A stretch of DNA of 64,000 bases from Chryseobacterium sp. ERMR1:04 (GTDB lineage Bacteria > Bacteroidota > Bacteroidia > Flavobacteriales > Weeksellaceae). Made by a program: the position numbers and the translations under genes. The DNA lies in assembly GCF_001297705.1 (NCBI RefSeq), contig NZ_LIRF01000003.1, positions 1,116,001-1,180,000 of the forward strand. The letters run 5' to 3'. The notes beneath the pieces are model-generated. The model was not told the DNA's origin, did not search any database, and saw nothing but the letters and a program-made list of their open reading frames with translations. Position 1 is the stretch's first letter. Every line of letters starts with the position of its first letter. This document shows, in pieces, positions 53,554-62,277 of this stretch.

Positions 53554-53988
53554 ATGCTTATGGAATTGACCGTTTTTCAGGAACTCACAGAACAGATTAC
53601 ATTAGAATGTTTTTTTATGACAGACTCTCAAAAAGAAGAAAAAGTAATTCAGCTTATTGACCTTCATCATTTTATAGAATGTTATAATTCAAAAATTAAA
53701 ATGATCAATTATACCCACCACCCTATTAATATTATAGAGGAAAATGGCATTAAAAAAGGAATATTATTTTATGACCTGAAGCATTCTTCATTATTTGACC
53801 TTAACGCTTACGAATCCTTTAAAAGACAGCACCACCTTCAGGAATTATGGTTTGTTTTTGTAGAGGAAGAAATGAACACCAACACCCATCTCTACACCGA
53901 TTTCAGTATTGAAAACAGTATTGAAATATTTTATGACAACATATTCTTATTCAACTTCTTTCAATCCACCATAAAAAAAATAAAATAA
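53554..53988 (+). CDS. Hypothetical protein with Asp/His-rich composition
   Basis: A 144-residue hydrophilic protein (or 142 if the second Met at 53560 is used). It has no signal peptide or membrane segment. Segments such as LIDLHHFIECYNSKIKM and SLFDLNAYESFKR suggest a mixed fold. It starts 46 bp beyond the upstream end of the two-component genes, in the opposite orientation, and 2 bp separates it from the DUF6268 gene. I do not recognise the family. Confidence 0.65.
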   Translation: MLMELTVFQELTEQITLECFFMTDSQKEEKVIQLIDLHHFIECYNSKIKMINYTHHPINIIEENGIKKGILFYDLKHSSLFDLNAYESFKRQHHLQELWFVFVEEEMNTNTHLYTDFSIENSIEIFYDNIFLFNFFQSTIKKIK

Positions 53989-53990
53989 CG

Positions 53991-54971
53991 ATGAATACTT
54001 TTAGAAAAGCATTGGTTCCACTAGCCTTTTTTCCTTTTAAAAATATTGTCTTTGCACAAAAAAAAGACAGTATTCCCAACAAGCTAATCGCTTTTGTTAC
54101 TGATAAATTCCCGCAAGCCCGAGATCTGAATATTGAATACACCCAGCTGACTCCTTATAACTACTCTTCCGCATTTCAGGGAGCAGATTTGCCTGATAAT
54201 AAGGTGAAAAATTTCAGTCAGGTGAATGCCAATGCTAATATCTATTTCATTAAAAACAGAAAATGGATGCTAAGTACGGCTTTGAATTATCGTTATACTT
54301 CGATTGAAACAGAAAATGCGACTTCTTTATTCTCTAATGAAAGCAGTAATAAAGCCGATTTCCATTACCATTCAGAAGCTTTGAATTTTACTTATTTTTC
54401 AAAATTATTCAATAAAACCGCCATCTACTCCGCCACCGCTTCGGTAGACGGAAGTGATCAGCATTTTGAAAGACTTCGAGGAATGTTGACCGGAAATATC
54501 ATTTTAAAAGCCACTCCAACCACCAGAATGACCTTAGGCTTAGCGGTGATGATCGACCCAAGTACGCAAGTTCCTGTGCTTCCTATCTTTACTTATGAAC
54601 ACAAATTTAGTAATGGCTGGGTTGCTGATGTTATTTTACCTCAAAAGCTTTTAATAAGGAAAGATGTTTTTTCGAACGGACGTATTTCTTTAGGTTCAGA
54701 AATGAACAATACCTCTTTTTACCTTTATCAGGCAGATAAAACGTATGAATTCAGACAATTAAATATTAATTCAGGGATTATTTATGAACATAATTTAGGT
54801 TCAAATTTTATAGGAACCTTAAAAACCGGCGTCAGAGCAACCCCGAATTCCAGGATATTTGATAAAGAAGAATCTTTCAAAGATTACATTTTTGAAGCCA
54901 AACCCAAACCTTCATTTTATTTCAATGTCGGAGTTTCTTACAATCCTTTTGGAAAGCTTAGAAAGAAATAA
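53991..54971 (+). CDS. DUF6268 outer-membrane barrel protein
   Basis: A 326-residue beta-barrel-like protein with many alternating strands (TALNYRYTSIETENA, YEHKFSNGWVADVILPQK) and a C-terminal YNPFGKLRKK. The N-terminal MNTFRKALVPLAFFPFKNIVFAQ is a signal peptide. It resembles DUF6268 proteins of flavobacteria; function unknown. It forms a likely pair with the upstream hypothetical gene. Confidence 0.78.
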   Translation: MNTFRKALVPLAFFPFKNIVFAQKKDSIPNKLIAFVTDKFPQARDLNIEYTQLTPYNYSSAFQGADLPDNKVKNFSQVNANANIYFIKNRKWMLSTALNYRYTSIETENATSLFSNESSNKADFHYHSEALNFTYFSKLFNKTAIYSATASVDGSDQHFERLRGMLTGNIILKATPTTRMTLGLAVMIDPSTQVPVLPIFTYEHKFSNGWVADVILPQKLLIRKDVFSNGRISLGSEMNNTSFYLYQADKTYEFRQLNINSGIIYEHNLGSNFIGTLKTGVRATPNSRIFDKEESFKDYIFEAKPKPSFYFNVGVSYNPFGKLRKK

Positions 54972-55071
54972 TTCTAACGCTTTTTCAATTCATCATTTCT
55001 TATTTACCACTTTAAAGGCTATAACTGCCAAACAGTTTACCCCCTAGAAGCATTATTAAAATCCATTATCC

Positions 55072-55728
55072 ATGGCTGTACCCAAACAAATATTTCAAAC
55101 TTTTAAAACCAACAAACTTCCTCTGATTACGAAATTACACATCTGGAATATGAGAAGGAAAAATCCAGAATACCGTTATTTCTTTTATGATGACCACGAT
55201 ATCCAACATTTTTTAAAAACCGAGTTTCCACCTGAATATATTGAAAGCTATAACAAATTAACTATCGGCGCCGCAAAAGCAGATTTTTTCAGGTATGCTA
55301 TTTTGTATAAAAAAGGAGGCGTTTATTTAGATATAGACAGCGCCATTACAAGACCTTTAAAAGAGTTGATAAAAGAGGAAGACGAAGCCGTAATCAGCGC
55401 AGAAAGGCATCCGGAGCTTTACGTTCAATGGGGACTTATTTTCAATAAAAAGCATCCTTTCCTAAAAAAAACCTTAGAATTAATGTTGGATAATATAAAA
55501 ACACATCGTTATCCTAACAACATTCACGCGACTACAGGGCCTACCGTTTTCAGTAAAGCAATTACACAGTCTTTACGGGAAGATCCTAGTATATCTTACC
55601 GATTATTTGATGGGATTGAATTTCGTGGCTATTTAAAATTCAAATATAAACTCGGAAAGTTTTTTCTGTATGAAAAAAAAGCCGAACATTGGAAACAGAA
55701 AGAAAAAACACAAGATATTATTATGTAA
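55072..55728 (+). CDS. Glycosyltransferase, GT32-like (DXD sugar-binding)
   Basis: A 218-residue protein with the DXD-type region KADFFRYAILYKKGGVYLDI (about 70-89) followed by DSAI, and the start IPKQIFQTFKT-like VPKQIFQTFKTNKLP. This is the GT32/capsular polysaccharide synthesis pattern. It is cytosolic, likely adding a sugar to surface glycans. The next gene follows 40 bp further on. Confidence 0.9.
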   Translation: MAVPKQIFQTFKTNKLPLITKLHIWNMRRKNPEYRYFFYDDHDIQHFLKTEFPPEYIESYNKLTIGAAKADFFRYAILYKKGGVYLDIDSAITRPLKELIKEEDEAVISAERHPELYVQWGLIFNKKHPFLKKTLELMLDNIKTHRYPNNIHATTGPTVFSKAITQSLREDPSISYRLFDGIEFRGYLKFKYKLGKFFLYEKKAEHWKQKEKTQDIIM

Positions 55729-55768
55729 GTTTGTTATTAGTATTCTATCGAAAATAACAGATTTAAAA

Positions 55769-56380
55769 ATGATTCGCATCACTGACTTTATAAAAAACTT
55801 TTCTGATTTTTATTCTCATGAAAACTTTCAACCTTGGGAGATTATCGATCATTTGCAACCTATTTTGGAAGACCAATTCAAAACTCTTACTGATGATTAT
55901 GTTATTTCAGAGGATGTTGCCATTCATAAAACGGCTGTCGTTGAGCAGAATGTAATTTTTAAAGGAAAAGTTATTATTGGTGAAAATTCTTTCATTGGTG
56001 CTAATGCTTATCTGAGAGGCCCGATTTATATTGGGAAAAATGTGAAAATTGGTCCGGGAAGTGAGATCAAGCAAAGTATAATCTTCAACGATACCGCCGT
56101 TGCCCACTTTAATTATATTGGAAACAGCATTATTGGAAACCGGATTAATTTTGAAGCCGGATCTATCTGCGCCAATCATTATAACGAAAGAAAAGATAAA
56201 CAAATCTCCGTGCTTTTTAACTCAGAAATTATTCAAACAAATACTCAGAAATTCGGAGCGTTCGTTGGAGATGATTCAAGAATTGGAGCCAATGCCGTCT
56301 TATCGCCAGGTACTATTTTAATTAAAGAAAGTATTGTAAAAAGACTGGAATTGATTGAACAATTACAACAGGAAAGCTAA
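55769..56380 (+). CDS. Left-handed beta-helix acyl/nucleotidyl-transferase-like protein
   Basis: A 203-residue protein with hexapeptide repeats over about 45-190, for example IHKTAVVEQNVIFKGKVIIG, IGANAYLRGPIYIG and IGANAVLSPGTIL. The fold is that of LpxA/GlmU-type transferases. The ATG at 55769 starts MIRITDFIKNF; an in-frame upstream start at 55670 overlaps the previous gene and is less likely. Its substrate is unknown. Confidence 0.87.
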   Translation: MIRITDFIKNFSDFYSHENFQPWEIIDHLQPILEDQFKTLTDDYVISEDVAIHKTAVVEQNVIFKGKVIIGENSFIGANAYLRGPIYIGKNVKIGPGSEIKQSIIFNDTAVAHFNYIGNSIIGNRINFEAGSICANHYNERKDKQISVLFNSEIIQTNTQKFGAFVGDDSRIGANAVLSPGTILIKESIVKRLELIEQLQQES

Positions 56381-56446
56381 GCTTAGTACTTTGTTTTTAA
56401 AGCCCGAATAATCAAATATACCATTAAAATACTGACTGTTTCACTG

Positions 56447-56503
56447 TCATTCCTTAGAAATCCAAACTAACTGAGAAGCTCTGTCTAGATTCTTGCGGAA
56501 TGA
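56447..56503. repeat. REP-like intergenic palindrome
   Basis: TCATTCC (56447) and GGAATGA (ending 56503) frame a longer imperfect dyad of the kind found repeatedly in flavobacterial intergenic regions. Most of the paired sequence is AGAAATCCAAACTAA with its complement TAGATTCTTGCG. A second GGAATG lies 8 bp further on. Confidence 0.6.
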
Positions 56504-56589
56504 GAAACGGAATGGAAAAAGTGAACTATAAGAGAAGACATTCGATTCATCAACCTTCTATTCAAGCGAAACTATTGTGATGAATACAG

Positions 56590-56925
56590 TTAATGGGTTC
56601 CCATTTTTGAGAATACATTAATCACAATCACTCCAATTACGATCAATGCAAGTCCAATGATAGCAGGCAGATCAGGAACCTGCTTAAATGCTACAATTCC
56701 GATGATTGTGATACAGATAATCCCAACCCCTGACCAAATGGCATACGTGATGCCTACCGGTATCTGACGCAGTGTTAAACTTAAAAAATAAAATGCTGCT
56801 GCATACCCTATCACCGTTACGACGGAAGGAATCAATTTTGAAAATTCTTCAGATTTTTTCAGAAAAGTTGTGGCAATAATTTCAAAAACAATTGCCAACA
56901 TAAGATAGATATAACTGCGTCCCAT
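56590..56925 (-). CDS. SMR-family multidrug efflux protein
   Basis: A 111-residue protein with four membrane helices (about 3-20, 32-50, 57-78, 85-105). The essential membrane Glu is E15 in YLMLAIVFEIIATTFLKKSE, and the family segment PVGITYAIWSGVGI is present. Such proteins export cationic drugs using the proton gradient as dimers. The ATG at 56925 gives the usual short N-terminus MGRSYIYLML. Its exact substrate and subgroup are unclear. Confidence 0.92.
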   Translation of the reverse strand: MGRSYIYLMLAIVFEIIATTFLKKSEEFSKLIPSVVTVIGYAAAFYFLSLTLRQIPVGITYAIWSGVGIICITIIGIVAFKQVPDLPAIIGLALIVIGVIVINVFSKMGTH

Positions 56926-57416
56926 AATTCCTTATACTTTACTTACAAAAGTAGTGAAATTTGGCAGCTATTTCATTTTGCCTAATTGTCAGTGTCATCT
57001 AAGGCACAAAAACTGACATCCCAACAACGAATAAAATTCACACTAGTTGGAATAAATAATAAATTCTGTTAACATAAAAATTCGTTTACCTTACAATTTC
57101 GACGATTTCAAACATGCATCTAGCACAATAGTATGCATCCCATTTCATTTGTTTTGTATTATCAAGTCTTAAATACAAAACATAAAACGGTTAACAGATT
57201 GATAAAAATTTATGAATAAGACAATAAATGTAGTCATAAATTTTTGATAATATATTAAATTAATGTAAACAAACAAGTAGCTAAAATTAAGAATAAACCA
57301 CGATAACTAACTGATAAACATCACTATTATTTGCTTTGGCATGTAATTTGAAAGTAGTAATATTGCAATTGAAAAATAGTCAGTAAAACCCCAATAAATT
57401 AAAAATTAAACAAAAA

Positions 57417-57500
57417 TGATTACATACATCGGTATAGCAACATGTTTAGTAGTATTCGCATCTTATTTTATGACCGTAAAAAAAGAGCAGAAAAACTAAT
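57417..57500 (+). CDS. Possible 27-residue membrane peptide
   Basis: An ATG opens a 27-codon frame that starts MITYIGIATCLVVFASYF and ends KKEQKN, a single hydrophobic helix with a basic tail. It lies in an otherwise gene-free gap (56926-57781), and a plus-strand terminator follows at 57677-57708, so the region is probably transcribed. It resembles small membrane subunits such as KdpF only in size. Whether it is translated is unknown. Confidence 0.35.
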
Positions 57501-57587
57501 TTGAGTTTTCTAGAGAGATATAGCCTATAGAAAAACTTCAACTTATTTATATTGTTTATGTTTTTGATCTGAGCTTTCGGATCGCAC

Positions 57588-57616
57588 GCTCTTTTACTCT
57601 TCTTGGGTAAAAGAGC
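57588..57616 (+). other. Perfect 10-bp inverted repeat
   Basis: GCTCTTTTAC pairs with GTAAAAGAGC with a 9-nt loop between the small peptide frame and the terminator. It may be part of a leader or small RNA. Confidence 0.45.
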
Positions 57617-57676
57617 AGAAAAAACATAAGAAACAATATTTCCCAACGCAACAAATTTTAATTATATTTTTTAGTC

Positions 57677-57708
57677 AAGCTGAACACTGCGTTCAGCTTT
57701 TCTTTTTT
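57677..57708 (+). terminator. Strong plus-strand terminator
   Basis: AAGCTGAAC pairs with GTTCAGCTT (5-nt loop), followed by TTCTTTTTT. No annotated plus-strand gene ends just before it, which indicates a short transcript from about 57.4 kb. Confidence 0.75.
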
Positions 57709-57741
57709 CCACCCTTTACAGCATAAAAAATTCGAAAACTC

Positions 57742-57749
57742 TATCTTTG
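57742..57749 (+). promoter_or_regulatory. Predicted -7 box of the AAA ATPase gene
   Basis: TATCTTTG matches TAnnTTTG exactly and lies 32 bp upstream of the ATG. It is preceded immediately by the strong terminator, consistent with a separate transcript. Confidence 0.5.
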
Positions 57750-57781
57750 TAAAGAATCTATAAAGAAAACCTCTCGATATT

Positions 57782-58504
57782 ATGAACCTGTATGACCTTA
57801 TTATTCAAGACAAAGAAGAAGTAACCCTTAATAATGTATTCCTTGAGCCTACCAATAAGGAAGCGTTTATACAGCTGATTAAAGAGCATACCTATATCAA
57901 AGAAATACAGGAATACGGACTTCCTGTTAATAATAAAATTCTTCTTCAGGGAAGTTCAGGATGCGGAAAAACTATGACCGCCAAAGCAATAGCGAATGCG
58001 CTGGGTAAAAATATCATGATCCTTAACCTCAGTAATATTGTATCGTCCCGAATTGGAGAAACTTCTCAGAACATCAAAATGATTTTTGATAAAGCCGGCC
58101 GTGAAAGATCCGTCCTTTTCTTAGATGAATTGGATCAGATAGGAAAAGCAAGGGGCAGCGACGATAAAGATGTAGGTGAAATGAGAAGATTGGTCAACAC
58201 CTTGATTCAGTTGATTGATTATTATCCCGAAAATGCCCTTCTCTTGTGTGCCACGAATCACCCTGAAATCATTGACACCGCTATCCTCCGACGTTTTCAG
58301 TTGAAAATTAATTATGAAATGCCTTCTAAAGAATTTTTAGATTCTTTTTATGATAATTTATTGTCGAAGTTTCCTGAAGACATGCGCAATATTGAAAGGA
58401 AATACGAGATTTCTTTTGCAGAGGCGAAAGATTATGCTTTTACAGTGGTGAAAGGGAGATTGATTGAGAAGTTGGAAGGGAAGGAACAAGTTATAAAAAA
58501 TTAA
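57782..58504 (+). CDS. AAA-family ATPase
   Basis: A 240-residue single AAA module. Walker A is GSSGCGKT (about 60-67), Walker B is VLFLDELDQIG (about 111-121), and the sensor region is LLCATNHPEIIDTAILRRFQ. It lacks the protease or membrane parts of FtsH-like proteins; size and architecture are like small AAA ATPases of unknown target. It lies 7 bp upstream of a lipoprotein gene, its likely operon partner. Confidence 0.88.
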   Translation: MNLYDLIIQDKEEVTLNNVFLEPTNKEAFIQLIKEHTYIKEIQEYGLPVNNKILLQGSSGCGKTMTAKAIANALGKNIMILNLSNIVSSRIGETSQNIKMIFDKAGRERSVLFLDELDQIGKARGSDDKDVGEMRRLVNTLIQLIDYYPENALLLCATNHPEIIDTAILRRFQLKINYEMPSKEFLDSFYDNLLSKFPEDMRNIERKYEISFAEAKDYAFTVVKGRLIEKLEGKEQVIKN

Positions 58505-58511
58505 AAAACTC

Positions 58512-58880
58512 ATGAAATTCGGGCTTGTTTTATTATTCTTAATACACTTAACCTCTTGTTCTGAAAAGCATGAATATACCGGCGAAGTAAGCTTTAAATC
58601 TTGTAAAGTAAACTACCCTCTTCACGATGAAGAAAAAGAAAAGAAAATTAATTATGAAGCCATTCCAAATCAATGGGAATATGAGTCTGCACTCCGAAAA
58701 TTAGCACTTTGTCTTTGTGAAAAGTATAATCAAAACCCGGATGAAGAAACTAAAGAAAAAATTATAGGAATCTATAAATACGAGTTTGAATATTACGACA
58801 GGAATGATTTATTTAAAAAAGTAAATTTTGATTCTATTTTGATAAATAACAAAGACGTTTTTAATCCAGATATGTGGTAA
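58512..58880 (+). CDS. Small lipoprotein of unknown function
   Basis: A 122-residue lipoprotein with signal MKFGLVLLFLIHLTSC, the lipid-modified cysteine at 16. The body is acidic and helical (KIIGIYKYEFEYYDRN). It has two further cysteines near 70-75 (LALCLCEKY). No domain is recognised. It is probably cotranscribed with the AAA ATPase and is terminated at 58976-59001. Confidence 0.65.
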   Translation: MKFGLVLLFLIHLTSCSEKHEYTGEVSFKSCKVNYPLHDEEKEKKINYEAIPNQWEYESALRKLALCLCEKYNQNPDEETKEKIIGIYKYEFEYYDRNDLFKKVNFDSILINNKDVFNPDMW

Positions 58881-58975
58881 TATTTTAGGCATCTACATAC
58901 TATTTGACACCAACTTTAAAATCTACTGATTAACCTATCTTATAATAATTCTTATTTACGGATTTTATATAAAGG

Positions 58976-59001
58976 AAAAGAGGACTATATGTCCTCTTTT
59001 T
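58976..59001 (+). terminator. Terminator after the AAA/lipoprotein unit
   Basis: AAAAGAGGAC pairs perfectly with GTCCTCTTTT with a 5-nt loop, ending in T. It lies 95 bp beyond the lipoprotein stop. Confidence 0.75.
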
Positions 59002-59029
59002 GAATAATATAACTTAAAATCAATCCAAA

Positions 59030-59251
59030 ATGGAAAATACAGAAAACAAAAACATTGAAAAAATTACAAATGAAGAATTATTTCAAGAATTTAAAAGACG
59101 TGGATTTTATATAATACCAAATGAAATAAAACCCAATAGATCTTTAAATTATATTGTGGTAGCCGTTGAAAAACCTAATTGTGATATTTTTGTAGATTAT
59201 AAACATGATATAGAAAAATACAGAACAGGTTCAGATGAAACAGATTTTTAA
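59030..59251 (+). CDS. Small hypothetical protein
   Basis: A 73-residue charged protein (MENTENKNIEKITNEELFQE start; YIVVAVEKPNCDIFVD core). It has a helix-strand-strand look but no recognised family. It is convergent with the next gene, 2 bp separating their ends, so the two could be overlapping in their 3' ends only. Confidence 0.5.
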   Translation: MENTENKNIEKITNEELFQEFKRRGFYIIPNEIKPNRSLNYIVVAVEKPNCDIFVDYKHDIEKYRTGSDETDF

Positions 59252-59253
59252 AA

Positions 59254-59565
59254 TTATTTTACAATTTTAAGATTGTGCATTTTTATTGGTCCATCAACCT
59301 TTGATACTATAAGACCAAAGTCTGTCCAAACAGTTTCAACTAAATTTTTGGCTATTCTTGCTACTTCTGTTTCATCATCGATTATTTCATTTTCTTCATT
59401 AAGAAGTTTTTCATATAAATGATATTGTCCCCTAGGTAAGTGATAAGTATTTTTATCACTTTTAATCGTCTTTAAAAATTTATTTTCGATCATAATTTCA
59501 TGAAGATCATCATAATCAGCATCTTCAGATCCATATAACTCTACACGCACGATAAATCTTGCCAT
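59254..59565 (-). CDS. DUF2622-like small protein
   Basis: A 103-residue protein with the start MARFIVRVELYGSEDADYDD and GQYHLYEKLLNEEN, resembling DUF2622. The motif VETVWTDFGLIVSKVDGPIK near the end is conserved in that family. Function unknown, but members are sometimes linked with toxin-like systems. It is convergent with the previous small gene. Confidence 0.6.
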   Translation of the reverse strand: MARFIVRVELYGSEDADYDDLHEIMIENKFLKTIKSDKNTYHLPRGQYHLYEKLLNEENEIIDDETEVARIAKNLVETVWTDFGLIVSKVDGPIKMHNLKIVK

Positions 59566-59638
59566 AATATTTAATAGTTTAAAATTAGACTATAAAATTA
59601 CAAAGAAAAATATCATATTTATTACGGAAAACCATAGT

Positions 59639-59668
59639 AAAATCTCACTTTTTTACCAGTGGGATTTT
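59639..59668. other. Imperfect hairpin in the gap upstream of the S41 peptidase gene
   Basis: AAAATCTCACT pairs with AGTGGGATTTT with one G-T mismatch. It lies between divergent genes, so it does not terminate an annotated transcript. A TAnnTTTG match (TATTTTTG, 59722-59729) follows on the plus strand. Confidence 0.35.
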
Positions 59669-59845
59669 ATTTAGAAACTTTTCTTAATTCTTATTAAATC
59701 CACATTTAACTGAAAATTTATTATTTTTGGAAGAACATCTTTTGAAGTGGCTGATAACCTTACTATGATTTATAAATACATAAAAAACAAGTAACCTTGT
59801 AACATTTCAAGCCTTTTAGATGTCTTCATATTATACATTGAACCC

Positions 59846-61309
59846 ATGAAAAACTTCAAAGCAATAGCTGCCTCGTCTTTATTTACCTTATTATCAACAT
59901 TCACTTACGCTCAAGATTGCAATTGCACCAAAAATTTCGAGTGGGTAAAGAAAACTTTTGAAGAAAATGATGCCGGATTTCAATACGCATTAAAGCAAAA
60001 AGGGAATCAAGCCTACGGCGACCTTAATAAAAGAATCTCAGAAAAAGTAAAATCAGCTAAAACATTCGGTGAGTGCAGTCCTATTTTGTATGAATGGCTT
60101 ACTTTTTTCCGTTCAGGCCATGTGGCGATAAGAACTACTGCGAAACAACAGTCTCCAAAATCAACTCCTACCGAAAAATCAAATAATCAATTTGCGAACT
60201 GGGAAACCTTGTCGGTAGAAACCCCGGATTTCAAAAAGTATTTAGACAAAAAGAAAACGGCTGACTATGAAGGAATCTGGTACACCGAACCTTATACCAT
60301 TGGAATTAAAAAGAAGGGCGATCAATACATCGGATTTATCATAGAATCGGGTGCTGAAACCTGGACGAAAGGGCAGGTAAAACTAAAATTAGATTTCTCC
60401 AACGGTAAAACAAACTCCGTTTATTATATGCGTGACCATTCTGCCGTAGAATCAAAAGAAATAGCATTAACCGGAAAAAACAATCTACAGATTGGGGATT
60501 TTAACCTTTCAAGGATCTATCCTAAACTTGAGGATGAAACAAAATATGCGCAGTATTTTAAGTCACTTAACGCCAATGAACCGTATGTTGAAAAACTAAA
60601 CGAAAATACATTATATTTTAGAATCCCTTCTTTTCAGGCTTCTAAGAAACAAAAAATTGACAGCGTTATTGCCGCTAACAAAAGCAAAATCCTTTCCACA
60701 GAAAACCTCATCATCGACATTAGAAACGGAACAGGAGGAAGTGATGCCAGCTACAGCAATATCCTTCCTTTGATCTACACCAATCCTATTAGAACCGTAG
60801 GAGTAGAATATTTATCTACCAAACTGAACAATCAGAGAATGCTTGATTTCATCAACAAACCTGAATACGGATTTAGTGAAGACAATAAAAAGTGGGCCAA
60901 AACTTCATTTGACAAACTAGAAAAAGAACAAGGACAATTTATCAATCTCAATGAAAACGTGGTGACTATTACCAAATACGACACCGTTCATCAATATCCT
61001 AAAAATGTAGGAATTATCATTAATCAAAAAAATGGAAGTACAGACGAACAGTTTTTACTCGCTGCAAAACAAAGCAAGAAAGTAAAATTATTTGGAACAA
61101 CAACTTTTGGAGTTTTAGATGTTTCCAACATGTATTATGTTCCTTCGCCTTGTAATGAATTTGAATTAGGGTATTCACTTTCAAGAAGCATGCGTATTCC
61201 CGATTTTACCATCGATGAAAAAGGACTACAACCCGACTTTTATCTGGACAGAAGTATACCGCTATACGAATGGACTGAGCATGTAAATATGATTTTAAAC
61301 GGAAAATAA
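59846..61309 (+). CDS. S41-family peptidase, exported
   Basis: A 487-residue exported protease of the C-terminal-processing (S41) type with a signal peptide (about 1-22, ending TYAQ). Segments with the S41 core are ILSTENLIIDIRNGTGGSDA and NQKNGSTDEQFLLAAKQSKK, the latter carrying the candidate catalytic Ser in a Ser-x-x-Glu context. A C-terminal segment KLFGTTTFGVLD is the usual last element. No PDZ is evident. Acts in the periplasm or outside; substrate unknown. Confidence 0.85.
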   Translation: MKNFKAIAASSLFTLLSTFTYAQDCNCTKNFEWVKKTFEENDAGFQYALKQKGNQAYGDLNKRISEKVKSAKTFGECSPILYEWLTFFRSGHVAIRTTAKQQSPKSTPTEKSNNQFANWETLSVETPDFKKYLDKKKTADYEGIWYTEPYTIGIKKKGDQYIGFIIESGAETWTKGQVKLKLDFSNGKTNSVYYMRDHSAVESKEIALTGKNNLQIGDFNLSRIYPKLEDETKYAQYFKSLNANEPYVEKLNENTLYFRIPSFQASKKQKIDSVIAANKSKILSTENLIIDIRNGTGGSDASYSNILPLIYTNPIRTVGVEYLSTKLNNQRMLDFINKPEYGFSEDNKKWAKTSFDKLEKEQGQFINLNENVVTITKYDTVHQYPKNVGIIINQKNGSTDEQFLLAAKQSKKVKLFGTTTFGVLDVSNMYYVPSPCNEFELGYSLSRSMRIPDFTIDEKGLQPDFYLDRSIPLYEWTEHVNMILNGK

Positions 61310-61336
61310 AAGAGCTAATTCTAATTACTTTTATAG

Positions 61337-61462
61337 AAACTTTACAATCTATTAACTCTTGCAAAAGATCTAAATCGAGAAAGCTTTCTCTTTGAGGATG
61401 GTAAGACTTGGGAGTATGATGAATATTATTTTATATTTGGATCTTTGAAATTTGAATTCTAA
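61337..61462 (+). pseudogene. Possible gene fragment, no start codon
   Basis: A 41-codon open stretch between the S41 and ankyrin genes, with no ATG, reads protein-like to its end: NRESFLFEDGKTWEYDEYY and FIFGSLKFEF. It ends in a normal stop before the ankyrin gene. It is probably the C-terminus of a lost gene. The family is not recognised. Confidence 0.35.
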
Positions 61463-61477
61463 CAAAACTAAAACCTT

Positions 61478-62194
61478 ATGAAAACCAAAAAATTAATGAT
61501 TGCTTTATCATTATTTACCTTTACTTCTGCTTATTCTCAAAAAATATTTAATGCCATTAAAGATCAGAACTTTGAAAAAGTAAATTAATTAATTGAAAAA
61601 GGAGAAGATGTCAACCAAAAATCAAAAGAGAACGGCATTACCCCCTTATATGCTGCAGCAGGAACAGGAGATGCAAAAATTGTTGAACTTCTTATCAGTA
61701 AAGGCGCAGATGTAAATACACCACTGAAAACTACCGCGACCCCGTTGAATATTGCTGCTCAAGAAGGATTTATAAAAGTTGTTGAACTTCTTTTAAAAAG
61801 CAATGTAAACCCAAATTTTAAAGATGCAAATGGCTGGTCAGCATTAAGATTTGCTACAAGAAATAATCAATTCGAAGTCGTAAAACTTTTAGTAGAAAAT
61901 AAGTCTGAAATTGACACCCAAGCTAATGATAATGCAACACCATTAGCTTCAGCAATAGGAAAAGGCTATTTGAATATTGCAGAATATCTTATTAAAAATG
62001 GAGCAAACATCAATAATATAGATAAAGACCATGAAACTCCAATTATGTACTGCGCGCAAGGAGGAAACTTAGCAACAGTAAAGTTTCTTCTTCAATATAA
62101 ACCTGATTTAATTATTAAAAACAAAGATGGTAAAACAGCTTTGGATATGGCAAGAGAAAAAGGTAATACAGAAATAGCAAAGCTTTTACAATAG
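61478..62194 (+). pseudogene. Exported ankyrin-repeat protein with an internal stop
   Basis: The frame starts with a signal peptide (MKTKKLMIALSLFTFTSAYS, then QK), then ankyrin repeats from about residue 25 to 238. A TAA stop at 61586-61588 falls at codon 37, followed in frame by LIEKGEDVNQKSKENGITPL. No base is gained or lost, so one substitution (to Glu, Gln or Lys for example) would restore the 238-codon frame. Six to seven repeats of the A-x-x-G-x-x-x-x-x-x-LL type are intact after it. Loss by a nonsense mutation is more likely than readthrough; a re-initiated product lacking the signal is possible. Confidence 0.82.
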
Positions 62195-62277
62195 ACTCCA
62201 TTTATTAAAAGTTATACAGTTTTCATGTCATTATTAGCATTAGGACAAAAAAATAACCATAACTTAAAACAAAAAGA

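Noticed and set aside
57446-57646. 66-codon minus-strand frame overlapping the small membrane peptide region
   Set aside because: It crosses a perfect hairpin and is antisense to the likely transcript; composition is not protein-like.
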